Positions 26,579-33,761 of a stretch of DNA of 38,390 nucleotides are shown one piece after another. The translations under genes were made by a program, and so were the position numbers. The DNA is from Rhizobium sophorae (GTDB taxonomy: Bacteria > Pseudomonadota > Alphaproteobacteria > Rhizobiales > Rhizobiaceae), in assembly GCF_013087515.1 (NCBI RefSeq), contig NZ_JABFCN010000026.1, positions 1 to 38,390 on the forward strand, in the 5' to 3' direction. How positions within the stretch are numbered: the first letter of the stretch is position 1; each line of letters starts with the position of its first letter. The notes below the pieces were generated by a model. The model ran no database searches and was not told where the DNA came from. It was given only the letters and a program-made list of their open reading frames with translations.

Positions 26579-27466
26579 ATGCGTGCTACCGAACTGTCCG
26601 AACTCGCGGCCTTTGCCGCCGTCGCGCGGCATAAGAGCTTTCGCAAGGCGGGCGAGGAGCGAGGTGTCACCGCCTCTGCGGTGAGCCATGCCGTGCTCAA
26701 TCTCGAAGACCGGATCGGCATCCGCCTGCTCAACCGCACGACGCGCAGCGTCTCGCTGACGGAGGCCGGCGAACTGCTGATCTCGCATCTCGACCCGGCC
26801 CTCGGCGAGATGGCGGCAGCGCTCGATGCGCTGAACCGATATCGCGACACGCCGTTCGGCAAGGTGAGGATCAACGTGCCGAATTCGATCGGCCCCTTCG
26901 TCATCGGTCGCATCATCGGTCCGCTGCTGAAAGAGAACCCAAACTTGCAGCTGGAGATCAACGCGACCGACAGGCTGGTCGATATCGTCGAGGAGGGTTT
27001 CGATGCCGGCATCCGCTTCGGCGAGCGCGTCACCGAGGGCATGATCGCGCTGCGCATCAAGCCGCGCATTCGCCTGGTCGTCGTCGGCTCGCCTGCCTAT
27101 TTCGAGACCCGGCCGAAGCCGGCGACACCGCACGAGCTCAAGCGCCATCTCTGCATCCAAAACATGTTTCCGTCAGGTGCGCGCTATGCCTGGGAGTTCG
27201 AGAAGGATGGCCAGACAGTGAGCTTTCAGCCGACCGGACCGCTGTCGCTCGACGATCACGAGCTGATGATGCAGGCAGCGCTTGGCGGCGTCGGCCTTGC
27301 CTATATCTGGGAGCCCCGCGTGGAAAAGGCGGTCGCCGGCGGCGAGCTGATCCAGGTCCTGGACGACTGGTGCCAGCCAGAAGAACCGCTCTATCTCTAC
27401 TATCCGAGCCGCCGCCATATGTCGGCGGGCTTCAGGGCGGTCATCGACGCGATGAAGGCGGAGTAA
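26579..27466 (+). CDS. LysR-family transcriptional regulator
   Basis: The product is 295 residues. The N-terminal winged helix-turn-helix (LAAFAAVARHKSFRKAGEER then GVTASAVSHAVLNLE and LLNRTTRSVSLTEAG) is typical, followed by a substrate-binding domain with INVPNSIGPFVIGRII. It probably regulates the divergent SDR gene, which is inference from position. ATG 26579 has only a weak ribosome-binding site. Its last 26 bp overlap the end of the convergent deoxyribosyltransferase-like gene. Confidence 0.92.
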   Translation: MRATELSELAAFAAVARHKSFRKAGEERGVTASAVSHAVLNLEDRIGIRLLNRTTRSVSLTEAGELLISHLDPALGEMAAALDALNRYRDTPFGKVRINVPNSIGPFVIGRIIGPLLKENPNLQLEINATDRLVDIVEEGFDAGIRFGERVTEGMIALRIKPRIRLVVVGSPAYFETRPKPATPHELKRHLCIQNMFPSGARYAWEFEKDGQTVSFQPTGPLSLDDHELMMQAALGGVGLAYIWEPRVEKAVAGGELIQVLDDWCQPEEPLYLYYPSRRHMSAGFRAVIDAMKAE

Positions 27467-28031
27467 AAGAGGCCGGGATGCCGGCGATCGTCTGAAGCGC
27501 CTCGAAGTAAACCGTAAGGTCGCGGGCAGGGTCCGCCGGGAGCGCCGCCGCACGGAACACCTTGCCTCCCGTCGCCTGAACCCCTCCGTCGATCATCAGG
27601 TTGTCGGCCATCCCGTGATTTTCGATCGCAATGCCATCCGGTCCGCGGGGGCGTCCGCTCGTCTCATCGATCTCGAGCCCCGCATACCAGATCGAGCGAA
27701 CACGCAGACCATAGTCGTCGGGGTGATTGGTATAGGCAAAGACCGCTTTTCCCAGCGCAATCATGAAGCCGATTTCATAGACCGTACCCGGATCGGCGCT
27801 GATGCCTCGAAAAGGAGTGATGTTGGCAAGGCAGATTTCGGCTCGACGCATGGCGTCGTCGTTGCGTGCGTAGATCTCTGCGGCCTTCCGCTTCACCGGC
27901 GTCTGGTTTTCGTCGCTGCCGGGACCGGTCGGCTCGAAGCCGAACTGGCGCGCCAATCGGCGTTTTTCGGCCATGATGGGCATGGCATCCGGAAGAAAGA
28001 CTTCCGGGCCGGCAAGGTAAATGGTGGTCAT
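27441..28031 (-). CDS. Nucleoside 2-deoxyribosyltransferase-like protein
   Basis: The product is 196 residues. It starts MTTIYLAGPEVFLPDAMPIM; the YLAGP loop, the block CLANITPFRGISADPGT and YEIGFMIALGKAVFAYTN, with the expected catalytic glutamate in YEIG, match the nucleoside 2-deoxyribosyltransferase family. These enzymes move deoxyribose between bases or hydrolyse damaged nucleotides. AAGGA precedes ATG 28031. The C-terminal 8 codons lie within the LysR gene end on the other strand. Confidence 0.85.
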   Translation of the reverse strand: MTTIYLAGPEVFLPDAMPIMAEKRRLARQFGFEPTGPGSDENQTPVKRKAAEIYARNDDAMRRAEICLANITPFRGISADPGTVYEIGFMIALGKAVFAYTNHPDDYGLRVRSIWYAGLEIDETSGRPRGPDGIAIENHGMADNLMIDGGVQATGGKVFRAAALPADPARDLTVYFEALQTIAGIPASFTPPSSRR

Positions 28032-28367
28032 CGGTATCCTTCACTCACACGCGAGACGAGGCGCCAGGGTGGGAGCAGCCAGGCACGTGGTCCATTTCCG
28101 ACGGAAGCGCGGCAAATGGCAAGCCGTACCGGCAGGCATTGTCCAATTTTTTTAGTAGCGCCCGATGCGCCGGCAGTGGACGGGCAACGGCCGACTTCAT
28201 TCCCGACACAAGCAGAGGCGCGTCCGGAGCCGCCTGAGACCGGTGGGCTTCAGGCGGCGAGGCGATGGCGGAATGAAAAGCTTGGGGTTCGCGCCAGTCA
28301 CCCTTTTGACTCCGGTGGACGAACCGGCCAAAGATGCCGCCATGGCCTGCATCGTCGGGAGAGGTTG
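28032..28367. other. 336-bp spacer without a recognisable gene
   Basis: The spacer lies between the divergent deoxyribosyltransferase-like gene and the hydrolase at 28368. Open frames cross it on both strands, but none has a ribosome-binding site plus recognisable protein. One feature stands out: a 9-bp perfect inverted repeat, GCCGCCTGA (28229-28237) with TCAGGCGGC (28250-28258), loop of 12, without a T tract. No promoter hexamers are convincing. Confidence 0.4.
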
Positions 28368-29411
28368 ATGAACGGTCGGATTTTGCCAACTGGTATTCGA
28401 AGAGCCCCAAAGCGGCTCAAATGCCTGTTCCCCGCTTTGGCTGCGCTGATGCTGCTGGCCTCGGCGGCGGTCGGGAAGGACATTAGGCCGCAAAGCCCGG
28501 CCTCGCGCGAACAGGTCGAAAAACTCATCGGCCTCTGGAAGGATCACTTTGCCGGCGCCGATAGCCTGCAGCAGCGGCGAACGGCCTTCAGGACGCTGAT
28601 GGAGACGACGCCGGGGCCGACGCGCATCCAGGTGCGGCAGGTCGATGCCGACGGCGTCGACGCCGAGCTGATGTGGCCTGCCCGTCTTCATCACCCGATC
28701 GGCCAAAGGGTGATCCTCTATATCCATGGCGGCGGCTTTTCCAGCGGCTCCATTCGCACACATAGCCTGCTTGCCGGCTCGCTCGCCAAGGCGGCATCCA
28801 GCGACATTCTTCTCATTGATTATCGGCTGATGCCCGAATATGCCTACCCCGCGCAGATCAACGACGCGCTGACCGCCTATCGCTGGCTTCTCGACAACGG
28901 CTATCGGAGCGAGAATGTCATCGTGGCCGGAGATGGCGCCGGCGGCAATATGGCGATCGAGACGGTGCTGAGGCAGATGCAGACGGCAAAGCCGTTGCCG
29001 GCGGCTGTGATTGCGCTCAGCCCCATCACCGATCTTGCTGCGACAGGCGGATCTATGACATCAAACGCCGGAAGCGATCCGCTGGTCAGCAATGACTGGA
29101 TCGAGACCTTGCGCAAGACCTATCTCCGCAGCCGGTCTCCGACCGATCCCCAGGCATCGCCGCTTTATGCTGACATGACCGGCTTTCCGCCGCTGTTGCT
29201 GCAGGTCGGCTCCGGCGAAGTCCTGCTGGACGACGCGCTGCGGCTCGCCGACAAGGCGCGCCAGGCTGGAGTGGACGTCACCACCGAGGTCTGGCCGGGC
29301 ATGCCCCATCAGTGGCAGCTGTTTCCCTCGCTGCTCGACGATGCCGATCGGTCGATCCAGAATATCGCCGAGTTTGCGATCCGGCATTTTGCGGACAAAC
29401 CGCCGGAGTAG
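28368..29411 (+). CDS. HSL-type alpha/beta hydrolase lacking the nucleophile serine
   Basis: The product is 347 residues with an N-terminal hydrophobic segment (LFPALAALMLLASAAVG) that may be a signal peptide or anchor. It has the hormone-sensitive-lipase oxyanion motif IHGGGF (119-124), DYRLMPE (151-157), a catalytic-acid region EVLLDDA (284-290) and His314 in GMPHQW. The nucleophile elbow reads GDGAGG instead of GDSAGG; residue 190 is Gly (GGC, 28935-28937), so ordinary esterase activity is not expected. The long upstream in-frame extension lacks protein character. GAGAGG precedes ATG 28368. Confidence 0.85.
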   Translation: MNGRILPTGIRRAPKRLKCLFPALAALMLLASAAVGKDIRPQSPASREQVEKLIGLWKDHFAGADSLQQRRTAFRTLMETTPGPTRIQVRQVDADGVDAELMWPARLHHPIGQRVILYIHGGGFSSGSIRTHSLLAGSLAKAASSDILLIDYRLMPEYAYPAQINDALTAYRWLLDNGYRSENVIVAGDGAGGNMAIETVLRQMQTAKPLPAAVIALSPITDLAATGGSMTSNAGSDPLVSNDWIETLRKTYLRSRSPTDPQASPLYADMTGFPPLLLQVGSGEVLLDDALRLADKARQAGVDVTTEVWPGMPHQWQLFPSLLDDADRSIQNIAEFAIRHFADKPPE

Positions 29412-29450
29412 GGGCCGCGAGAGCAGATACTCACGCTCTCCGTCATCGCA

Positions 29451-30068
29451 TCATTGCGCGCGAGACGGTGACGGCGCCAGAGGCCGCTCGACTTCCCGGC
29501 CGACGCTGAGCGCCTTTCGCACATTCGGTTCCAGCCGCTCGATATAGGCGTGGTCGGGTGCAGCGCCCAGCGCGTCCAGCATTTTCGAGAAGAAACACCG
29601 GGCCGCTGCCGCAGCCGTGACGTCGAAGACATCGGCGTCGCTCAGCCCGTGTTTCTTCAGCCCGTCGATGTCCTGCTGCGTCACCGACGTCGCATCGCGC
29701 GCCACCTTCGCGGCAAAAGCCATGATCGCGCGTTCGCCGGCATCGATCGGCGCCTTCTCCGTCTCGTTGACAACAGCCGTCAGCCCCTCGCTGGTGAAAC
29801 CCTCGCGCAGCAGCACCGAGCCGTGCGCCAGCATGCAATACGAGGATTTGAGCTCCTTGGCCGCCGCCAGCGTCACTAGCTCGTAGCGCCGCAAGCTCAT
29901 ATGGCCGCGAATGCTCGAGAGCAGCGCCGCCCAGCTCTCCATCACCTCCGGCCGATGGCCGAAGGCCCGGTACATGTTCGGCAGATAACCATAATTCGCC
30001 TCGGCCGACGCATACATAGACGTCGTCTTCTCGCTGGCGGATGCGTTAGGGGTGTGAATGAAAGCCAT
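29451..30068 (-). CDS. Carboxymuconolactone decarboxylase / peroxidase-related family protein
   Basis: The product is 205 residues, all helical, of the AhpD-like family. The active-site region ELVTLAAAKELKSSYCMLAH has Glu63, Cys78 and His82, but the position three before the cysteine is Ser75 where AhpD-type enzymes have a second cysteine. Classical CxxC peroxidase chemistry is therefore doubtful, and the function is open. GAGGAGG lies upstream of ATG 30068. It converges with the hydrolase gene and is downstream of the histidine kinase on the same strand. Confidence 0.82.
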   Translation of the reverse strand: MAFIHTPNASASEKTTSMYASAEANYGYLPNMYRAFGHRPEVMESWAALLSSIRGHMSLRRYELVTLAAAKELKSSYCMLAHGSVLLREGFTSEGLTAVVNETEKAPIDAGERAIMAFAAKVARDATSVTQQDIDGLKKHGLSDADVFDVTAAAAARCFFSKMLDALGAAPDHAYIERLEPNVRKALSVGREVERPLAPSPSRAQ

Positions 30069-30131
30069 GGCGTGATCCTCCTCTATTGTGAGAAGGATAG
30101 GGTAGATATGCAGGACAGCAATCCTGAAACA

Positions 30132-31667
30132 TCAGGCGGCGTTATTGGTTGCGGAAGCGTCGCCGTTTCTCTTGATTGGGAGAGTTACGGTGAATGTCGA
30201 TCCGCATCCTCTTGCACTTCGAACTTCAATCGAGCCGTTGTGCAATTCGATGATCTGCTTCACGAGATTGAGGCCGATACCGGTTCCGGCAATCCCGGTC
30301 GACGTCCGGGCCCGAAAATAGCGCTGGAACAGCCGGGGCACGTCTTCGGCGTCGATTCCCACTCCATCATCGCTGATCGAAACTTTGACGTTTCCCGTCT
30401 CCGCCCATGCGGTGACGCGAATTTCGGAGGTTCCAGGCGCGTACTTGACGGCATTGGAAAGCAGGTTGGTAAAAACCTGTCCCAACGTGCGGGGATCGGC
30501 ATCGATGAACTCCGGCAGGCCATCGATATCCAACACAAAGCTGTGCGATTTTGCGATCGTCGACTGCCGCTCGCAACACGTTTTTATCAATGATTTCAAT
30601 GCACAGGCGTCGTAATTGATATCGATCTTGCCGGTATCAAGGCGTCCGGCTGACAGAATGCTCTCCATAAGGTCGACAATCCGGGTCACCGATGCGCGGA
30701 TTTGATCGACCTTGTCGCTGAGAAATTCGGGCTCGACCGCCCCCCTTTTTCGCAGCAGCCGCTGGGCAGCAGCGTCGATGATTGCAAGCGGAGTCCTGAA
30801 TTCATGGGATGCCATCGCCACGAACTGCCGCTGCAATTCGTTGATGTTCCGCTCCTGCGCCAGCATTCGCTCGAGTTCCCGCGCCTGCCGCTCGACTTCC
30901 GCCGTGCGGCTCTTCACCGTCGCTTCGAGCTGATCGTGATGCCGGCGCAGCTCTTCGGCCAGCCGGACGGTCTTGGTGACGTCCTCATGGGTGGCCACGT
31001 ATCCGCCGTTTTGCATCGGATTGTGGGTGATCTTGATAACGCGCCCATCGGCCAGGACGATGTTCTGGCTGGCCGGCGCACCGCGGGCTGTCGCTTCGAA
31101 GACCACATCAAAATAGGTCGTCGTATCGGCCGGGCCATTTCCCTCCCGGCTGCGATAGGTCAGGATATCCCCAAGTGGCGTGCCCGGCTGCGTCAGAAGG
31201 TCCGGCAGATTGTACATCCGCGCGTAGGAGGCATTGCACAATATCAGGTTCTTTGTCGAATCGAACATGCACAGCCCATGCGGCATGTTGCTGAGGGCTG
31301 CGTCGAACCGGCGATGTTGTTCGGTCAGGCTGTCTTCGACCCGAATGAGGGTCGAGATGTCTTCATAACTGAGGATCCAGCCTCCACCCCGCGACGGGGC
31401 GCAGGTCAATGAGACCATCCCTCCGTCGGAAAGGGCAAACTGAGATGTCGGCGCTCCACCGACCGTCGACTGCCGGGATGCCACTGCACGGCAGCCTGCG
31501 GTGCCCGGCAATCCGTCGATATTCATGCCCTTGCGGATGGCGCCTTGCGGAAGGCCGAGAATATCAAGCGTGCGTGAATTGAAAGCCGTCACCGTACCGG
31601 CAGGATCAAGGAGAACAATGCCCTGAGGCAGGCTCTCAAGGATAGATTCAAACGAGTGTGGCATCAT
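30132..31667 (-). CDS. Cytoplasmic PAS-PAS sensor histidine kinase
   Basis: The product is 511 residues without membrane segments. It has two PAS domains (about 5-110 and 122-235), a coiled coil (about 236-282), a HisKA domain with His288 in MASHEFRTPL, and an ATPase domain with the N box (GQVFTNLLSNAVKYAP), G1 box DDGVGID and G2 box GTGIGLNLVKQI. All catalytic motifs are intact. No response regulator lies in the window on either side, so it is an orphan here. AGGA precedes ATG 31667; a second ATG follows at once. Confidence 0.92.
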   Translation of the reverse strand: MMPHSFESILESLPQGIVLLDPAGTVTAFNSRTLDILGLPQGAIRKGMNIDGLPGTAGCRAVASRQSTVGGAPTSQFALSDGGMVSLTCAPSRGGGWILSYEDISTLIRVEDSLTEQHRRFDAALSNMPHGLCMFDSTKNLILCNASYARMYNLPDLLTQPGTPLGDILTYRSREGNGPADTTTYFDVVFEATARGAPASQNIVLADGRVIKITHNPMQNGGYVATHEDVTKTVRLAEELRRHHDQLEATVKSRTAEVERQARELERMLAQERNINELQRQFVAMASHEFRTPLAIIDAAAQRLLRKRGAVEPEFLSDKVDQIRASVTRIVDLMESILSAGRLDTGKIDINYDACALKSLIKTCCERQSTIAKSHSFVLDIDGLPEFIDADPRTLGQVFTNLLSNAVKYAPGTSEIRVTAWAETGNVKVSISDDGVGIDAEDVPRLFQRYFRARTSTGIAGTGIGLNLVKQIIELHNGSIEVRSARGCGSTFTVTLPIKRNGDASATNNAA

Positions 31668-31824
31668 CCGGTCCTGCTTCAGATCTGGCGGGTTGCACGT
31701 ATCCGTAGCATTCGTCAGAAACGATAAAGTTTCGCTAACCTCGACGGGAACCTGGACAGGGAGAAAATAGAGGGAGCCGGGTCGTCAGCGACGCTCGCGG
31801 TGATTACGGATGCAAGGACACGCC

Positions 31825-32451
31825 TCATCCGGAACTCTTCCGTCGTTTTGCCACAACAGCACCAGCGATCGATGAAGAAGCCGCCTTGCTTCTCCTTGCA
31901 GGCTGCGGCGAACTATACGTGGAGTTTGGCCAGTTGCTGTCCGGAAGGTCAAGGCTGTCTTCTCCGACCTCGTTGACGTCACTCGGCATGGGCTCGCCGG
32001 TCTCCTGGTAAACAAGCCAGGCGACGTACATGGTTGCCGTCGTCAGCGCGTTCCAGCCGTCTTCGCTGGGCTCTCCGGCTGCCTCGGAGAGCCGACGGAG
32101 CGCCCCGCGCTCATCGTCGCTGTAGATAAGGTCGGAGAAGTATCGGCCAGTCAGGCGTGCCCCATCACCCCAAGTGCAGATTGCCGCCAACGCGGCATCG
32201 GCTTCGGGCGCGTGGGGTTCGGTGCGCTCGATTTGTGCGACCAAGGACGCGGCGACGGCTGCCAAGCGCCGTGCCTGTTCGCGTGGCGGCAGAACGGTCT
32301 ACTCGGCGCGCAGTTTCATGTCTCTGTGGTCTCCACTGGGCTTGTCGCAAAATCTATCAACATAGAATAGGAGCGCCTCCTGCTTTTCCCAGAAGCGGTT
32401 GATCGTCTTGATGGGAATAACGGACGAGGCCGAATTCTCTACATTTTTCAT
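31825..32451 (-). pseudogene. Unrecognised gene split by an in-frame amber codon
   Basis: One frame runs from ATG 32451-32449 to TGA at 31825, 209 codons, with a single internal stop TAG at 32301-32299. The first part is 50 residues (MKNVENSASSVIPIKTINRF...DMKLRAE). The second part begins TVLPPREQARRLAAV and includes DGWNALTTATMYVAWLVYQE. Both parts look like real protein and share the frame. An inner ATG at 32319 is another possible start. The C-terminal 40 residues look degraded. A good promoter lies upstream. The helical second part faintly recalls small immunity or DUF416-type proteins, but I do not recognise it. Confidence 0.5.
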
Positions 32452-32513
32452 CGCCTATGGACGGCGGTCTTTTGGGTTGGCGGCAGCGTCGGTTCGGCGG
32501 CATAGGCGCTTCA

Positions 32514-32542
32514 ATCATAACCGATTTTTTAGATCGTTCCAA
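32514..32542 (-). promoter_or_regulatory. Promoter of the amber-split gene, under operator 2
   Basis: On the minus strand TTGGAA (32542-32537) is separated by exactly 17 bp from TATGAT (32519-32514), a good sigma-70-type promoter for the frame starting at 32451. Its -35 hexamer is one half of the second LacI-type operator (32529-32542), so the regulator could repress it. Confidence 0.55.
32529..32542. promoter_or_regulatory. Secondary LacI-type operator
   Basis: TTAGATCGTTCCAA matches the perfect operator TTGGAACGTTCCAA at 12 of 14 positions, with one full half-site. It lies 106 bp upstream of the primary site, about ten DNA turns, which would allow looping. It overlaps the -35 of the divergent promoter. 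Confidence 0.5.
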
Positions 32543-32625
32543 TTTTAAGGCGGAGATTTTGGTGATCGCGAAAGGCGCAATTTGCCGAAGATGCTTTGAC
32601 AGGCAACGGTCTGTGTCGATTTCTC

Positions 32626-32655
32626 TTGACATAATTGGAACGTTCCAAATATTTA
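32626..32655 (+). promoter_or_regulatory. Promoter of the LacI-type regulator and catabolic genes
   Basis: TTGACA (32626-32631) is followed by TATTTA (32650-32655) at 18 bp, or ATATTT at 17 bp. The start codon is 33 bp further on. The perfect operator lies within the spacer. Confidence 0.65.
32635..32648. promoter_or_regulatory. Primary LacI-type operator
   Basis: TTGGAACGTTCCAA is a perfect 14-bp palindrome with the central CG typical of LacI/GalR operators. It sits between -35 and -10 of the regulator's own promoter, so binding would block RNA polymerase and give autoregulation. Confidence 0.72.
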
Positions 32656-32687
32656 ATGATCAGTCGACGTTGGCGTCGGGAGGGGAA

Positions 32688-33758
32688 ATGACAAAGGCGC
32701 GGGTAACCGTCATCGACATCGCAAAGGCGGCCGGCGTCTCCAAGTCGACGGTTTCGCTGGTGCTTCAGGGCTCTTCCCTGGTCAATGAGGGGACGCGCTC
32801 CAAGGTCAATGCGGTGATGCGCGAGATGGGGTACGTCTACAATCGCGGCGCAGCCAATCTTCGCCAGGCCAGTGCCAAATCGAGAATCATCGGGGTCGTC
32901 GTCAACGACCTGACGAACAGCTTCTTTGCGGAACTGGCGGTCGGTGTCGATATGGTCGTTCAGTCGGCCGGCTTCGTGCAGTTCCTGTCGAACACCAGTG
33001 AGAGCATCGACCGGCAGCGCGAGGTCGTCGCGTCGATGCGGGAACATGGCATTTCGGGGCTGATCGTATCGCCAGCGCGCGCTACCGATGCCGCAGACTT
33101 CAAGCCGCTCGTCGCGGCAGGCATACCGGTGGTGGTTGTCGTGCGAAACCTGCCCGGCGCCAAAGTCTCGTCGATCGTCTCCGACAACCGGGCCGGCATG
33201 ATGTCGGCGGTCAAGCATTTGGTGGGGCTCGGCCACACGCGCATCGCTTTTCTCGGCGGCTTTCCCGACACCGCTGTCTTCGACGACAGGCTTGCCGGCT
33301 ACCGAAGCGGTGTGGAGACTGCAGGGCTCGACTATCACGAAGAACTCGTCATCGCGTCGGCACCTTCGCGGGCCGGCGGGGTGGAGGCGATCGGCAAAGC
33401 GATTGCTCTTGCCCGTCGGCCGACCGCAGCCGTCTGCTTCAACGATGCCGTCGCCTTCGGTGTTTGCGACGGATTGCGTGCGCGCCGTCTGGAGCCTGGT
33501 GGCGACTTCGCGGTCGTGGGTTTCGACGACGTCATCGAGGCTCAGGCAGCGGTTCCCGCGCTGACGACGGTCTCGGTCGATCCGCAGGGCATCGGGCGAC
33601 GGGGCGCACAGATGCTGCTCAAGCAGATCAATGCGGGCAAGGCCGAGGCGGAGACGGTGACGACAGCCGTTCGGCTGGTCGTTCGCGAAAGCTGCGGCGC
33701 CGGCAAGACCGCGCCGGCGAGGACCGGCAAGAGCGTAAAAATCGAAACAGGACGCTGA
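32688..33758 (+). CDS. LacI/GalR-family transcriptional regulator
   Basis: The product is 356 residues. The N-terminal helix-turn-helix TVIDIAKAAGVSKSTVSLVL and the hinge helix region NLRQASAK precede a periplasmic-binding-protein-like effector domain (IIGVVVNDLTNSFFAELAVG to about residue 335). GGGAGGGGAA at 32678-32686 fixes ATG 32688; the longer open frame upstream is the promoter region. It should repress its own operon and be released by a pathway metabolite, whose identity is unknown. The CoA transferase gene starts three bases after its stop. Confidence 0.93.
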   Translation: MTKARVTVIDIAKAAGVSKSTVSLVLQGSSLVNEGTRSKVNAVMREMGYVYNRGAANLRQASAKSRIIGVVVNDLTNSFFAELAVGVDMVVQSAGFVQFLSNTSESIDRQREVVASMREHGISGLIVSPARATDAADFKPLVAAGIPVVVVVRNLPGAKVSSIVSDNRAGMMSAVKHLVGLGHTRIAFLGGFPDTAVFDDRLAGYRSGVETAGLDYHEELVIASAPSRAGGVEAIGKAIALARRPTAAVCFNDAVAFGVCDGLRARRLEPGGDFAVVGFDDVIEAQAAVPALTTVSVDPQGIGRRGAQMLLKQINAGKAEAETVTTAVRLVVRESCGAGKTAPARTGKSVKIETGR

Positions 33759-33761
33759 GTA

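Noticed and set aside
27615..28367. 250-codon in-frame extension of the HSL-type hydrolase
   Set aside because: It overlaps the deoxyribosyltransferase-like gene on the other strand and has no protein-family signal. A ribosome-binding site and hydrophobic N-terminus start at 28368.
28045..28410. 121-residue minus-strand open frame in the spacer before the HSL-type hydrolase
   Set aside because: No ribosome-binding site or recognisable motif; it overlaps the start of the hydrolase antisense and looks like a GC-rich shadow frame.
29419..29440. GAGAGC/GCTCTC inverted repeat between convergent genes as a terminator
   Set aside because: Only six base pairs, a ten-base loop and no T tract on either strand.
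32457..32687. In-frame N-terminal extension of the LacI-type regulator
   Set aside because: The region holds the promoter and both operators, and LacI proteins begin directly at the helix-turn-helix, which matches ATG 32688.
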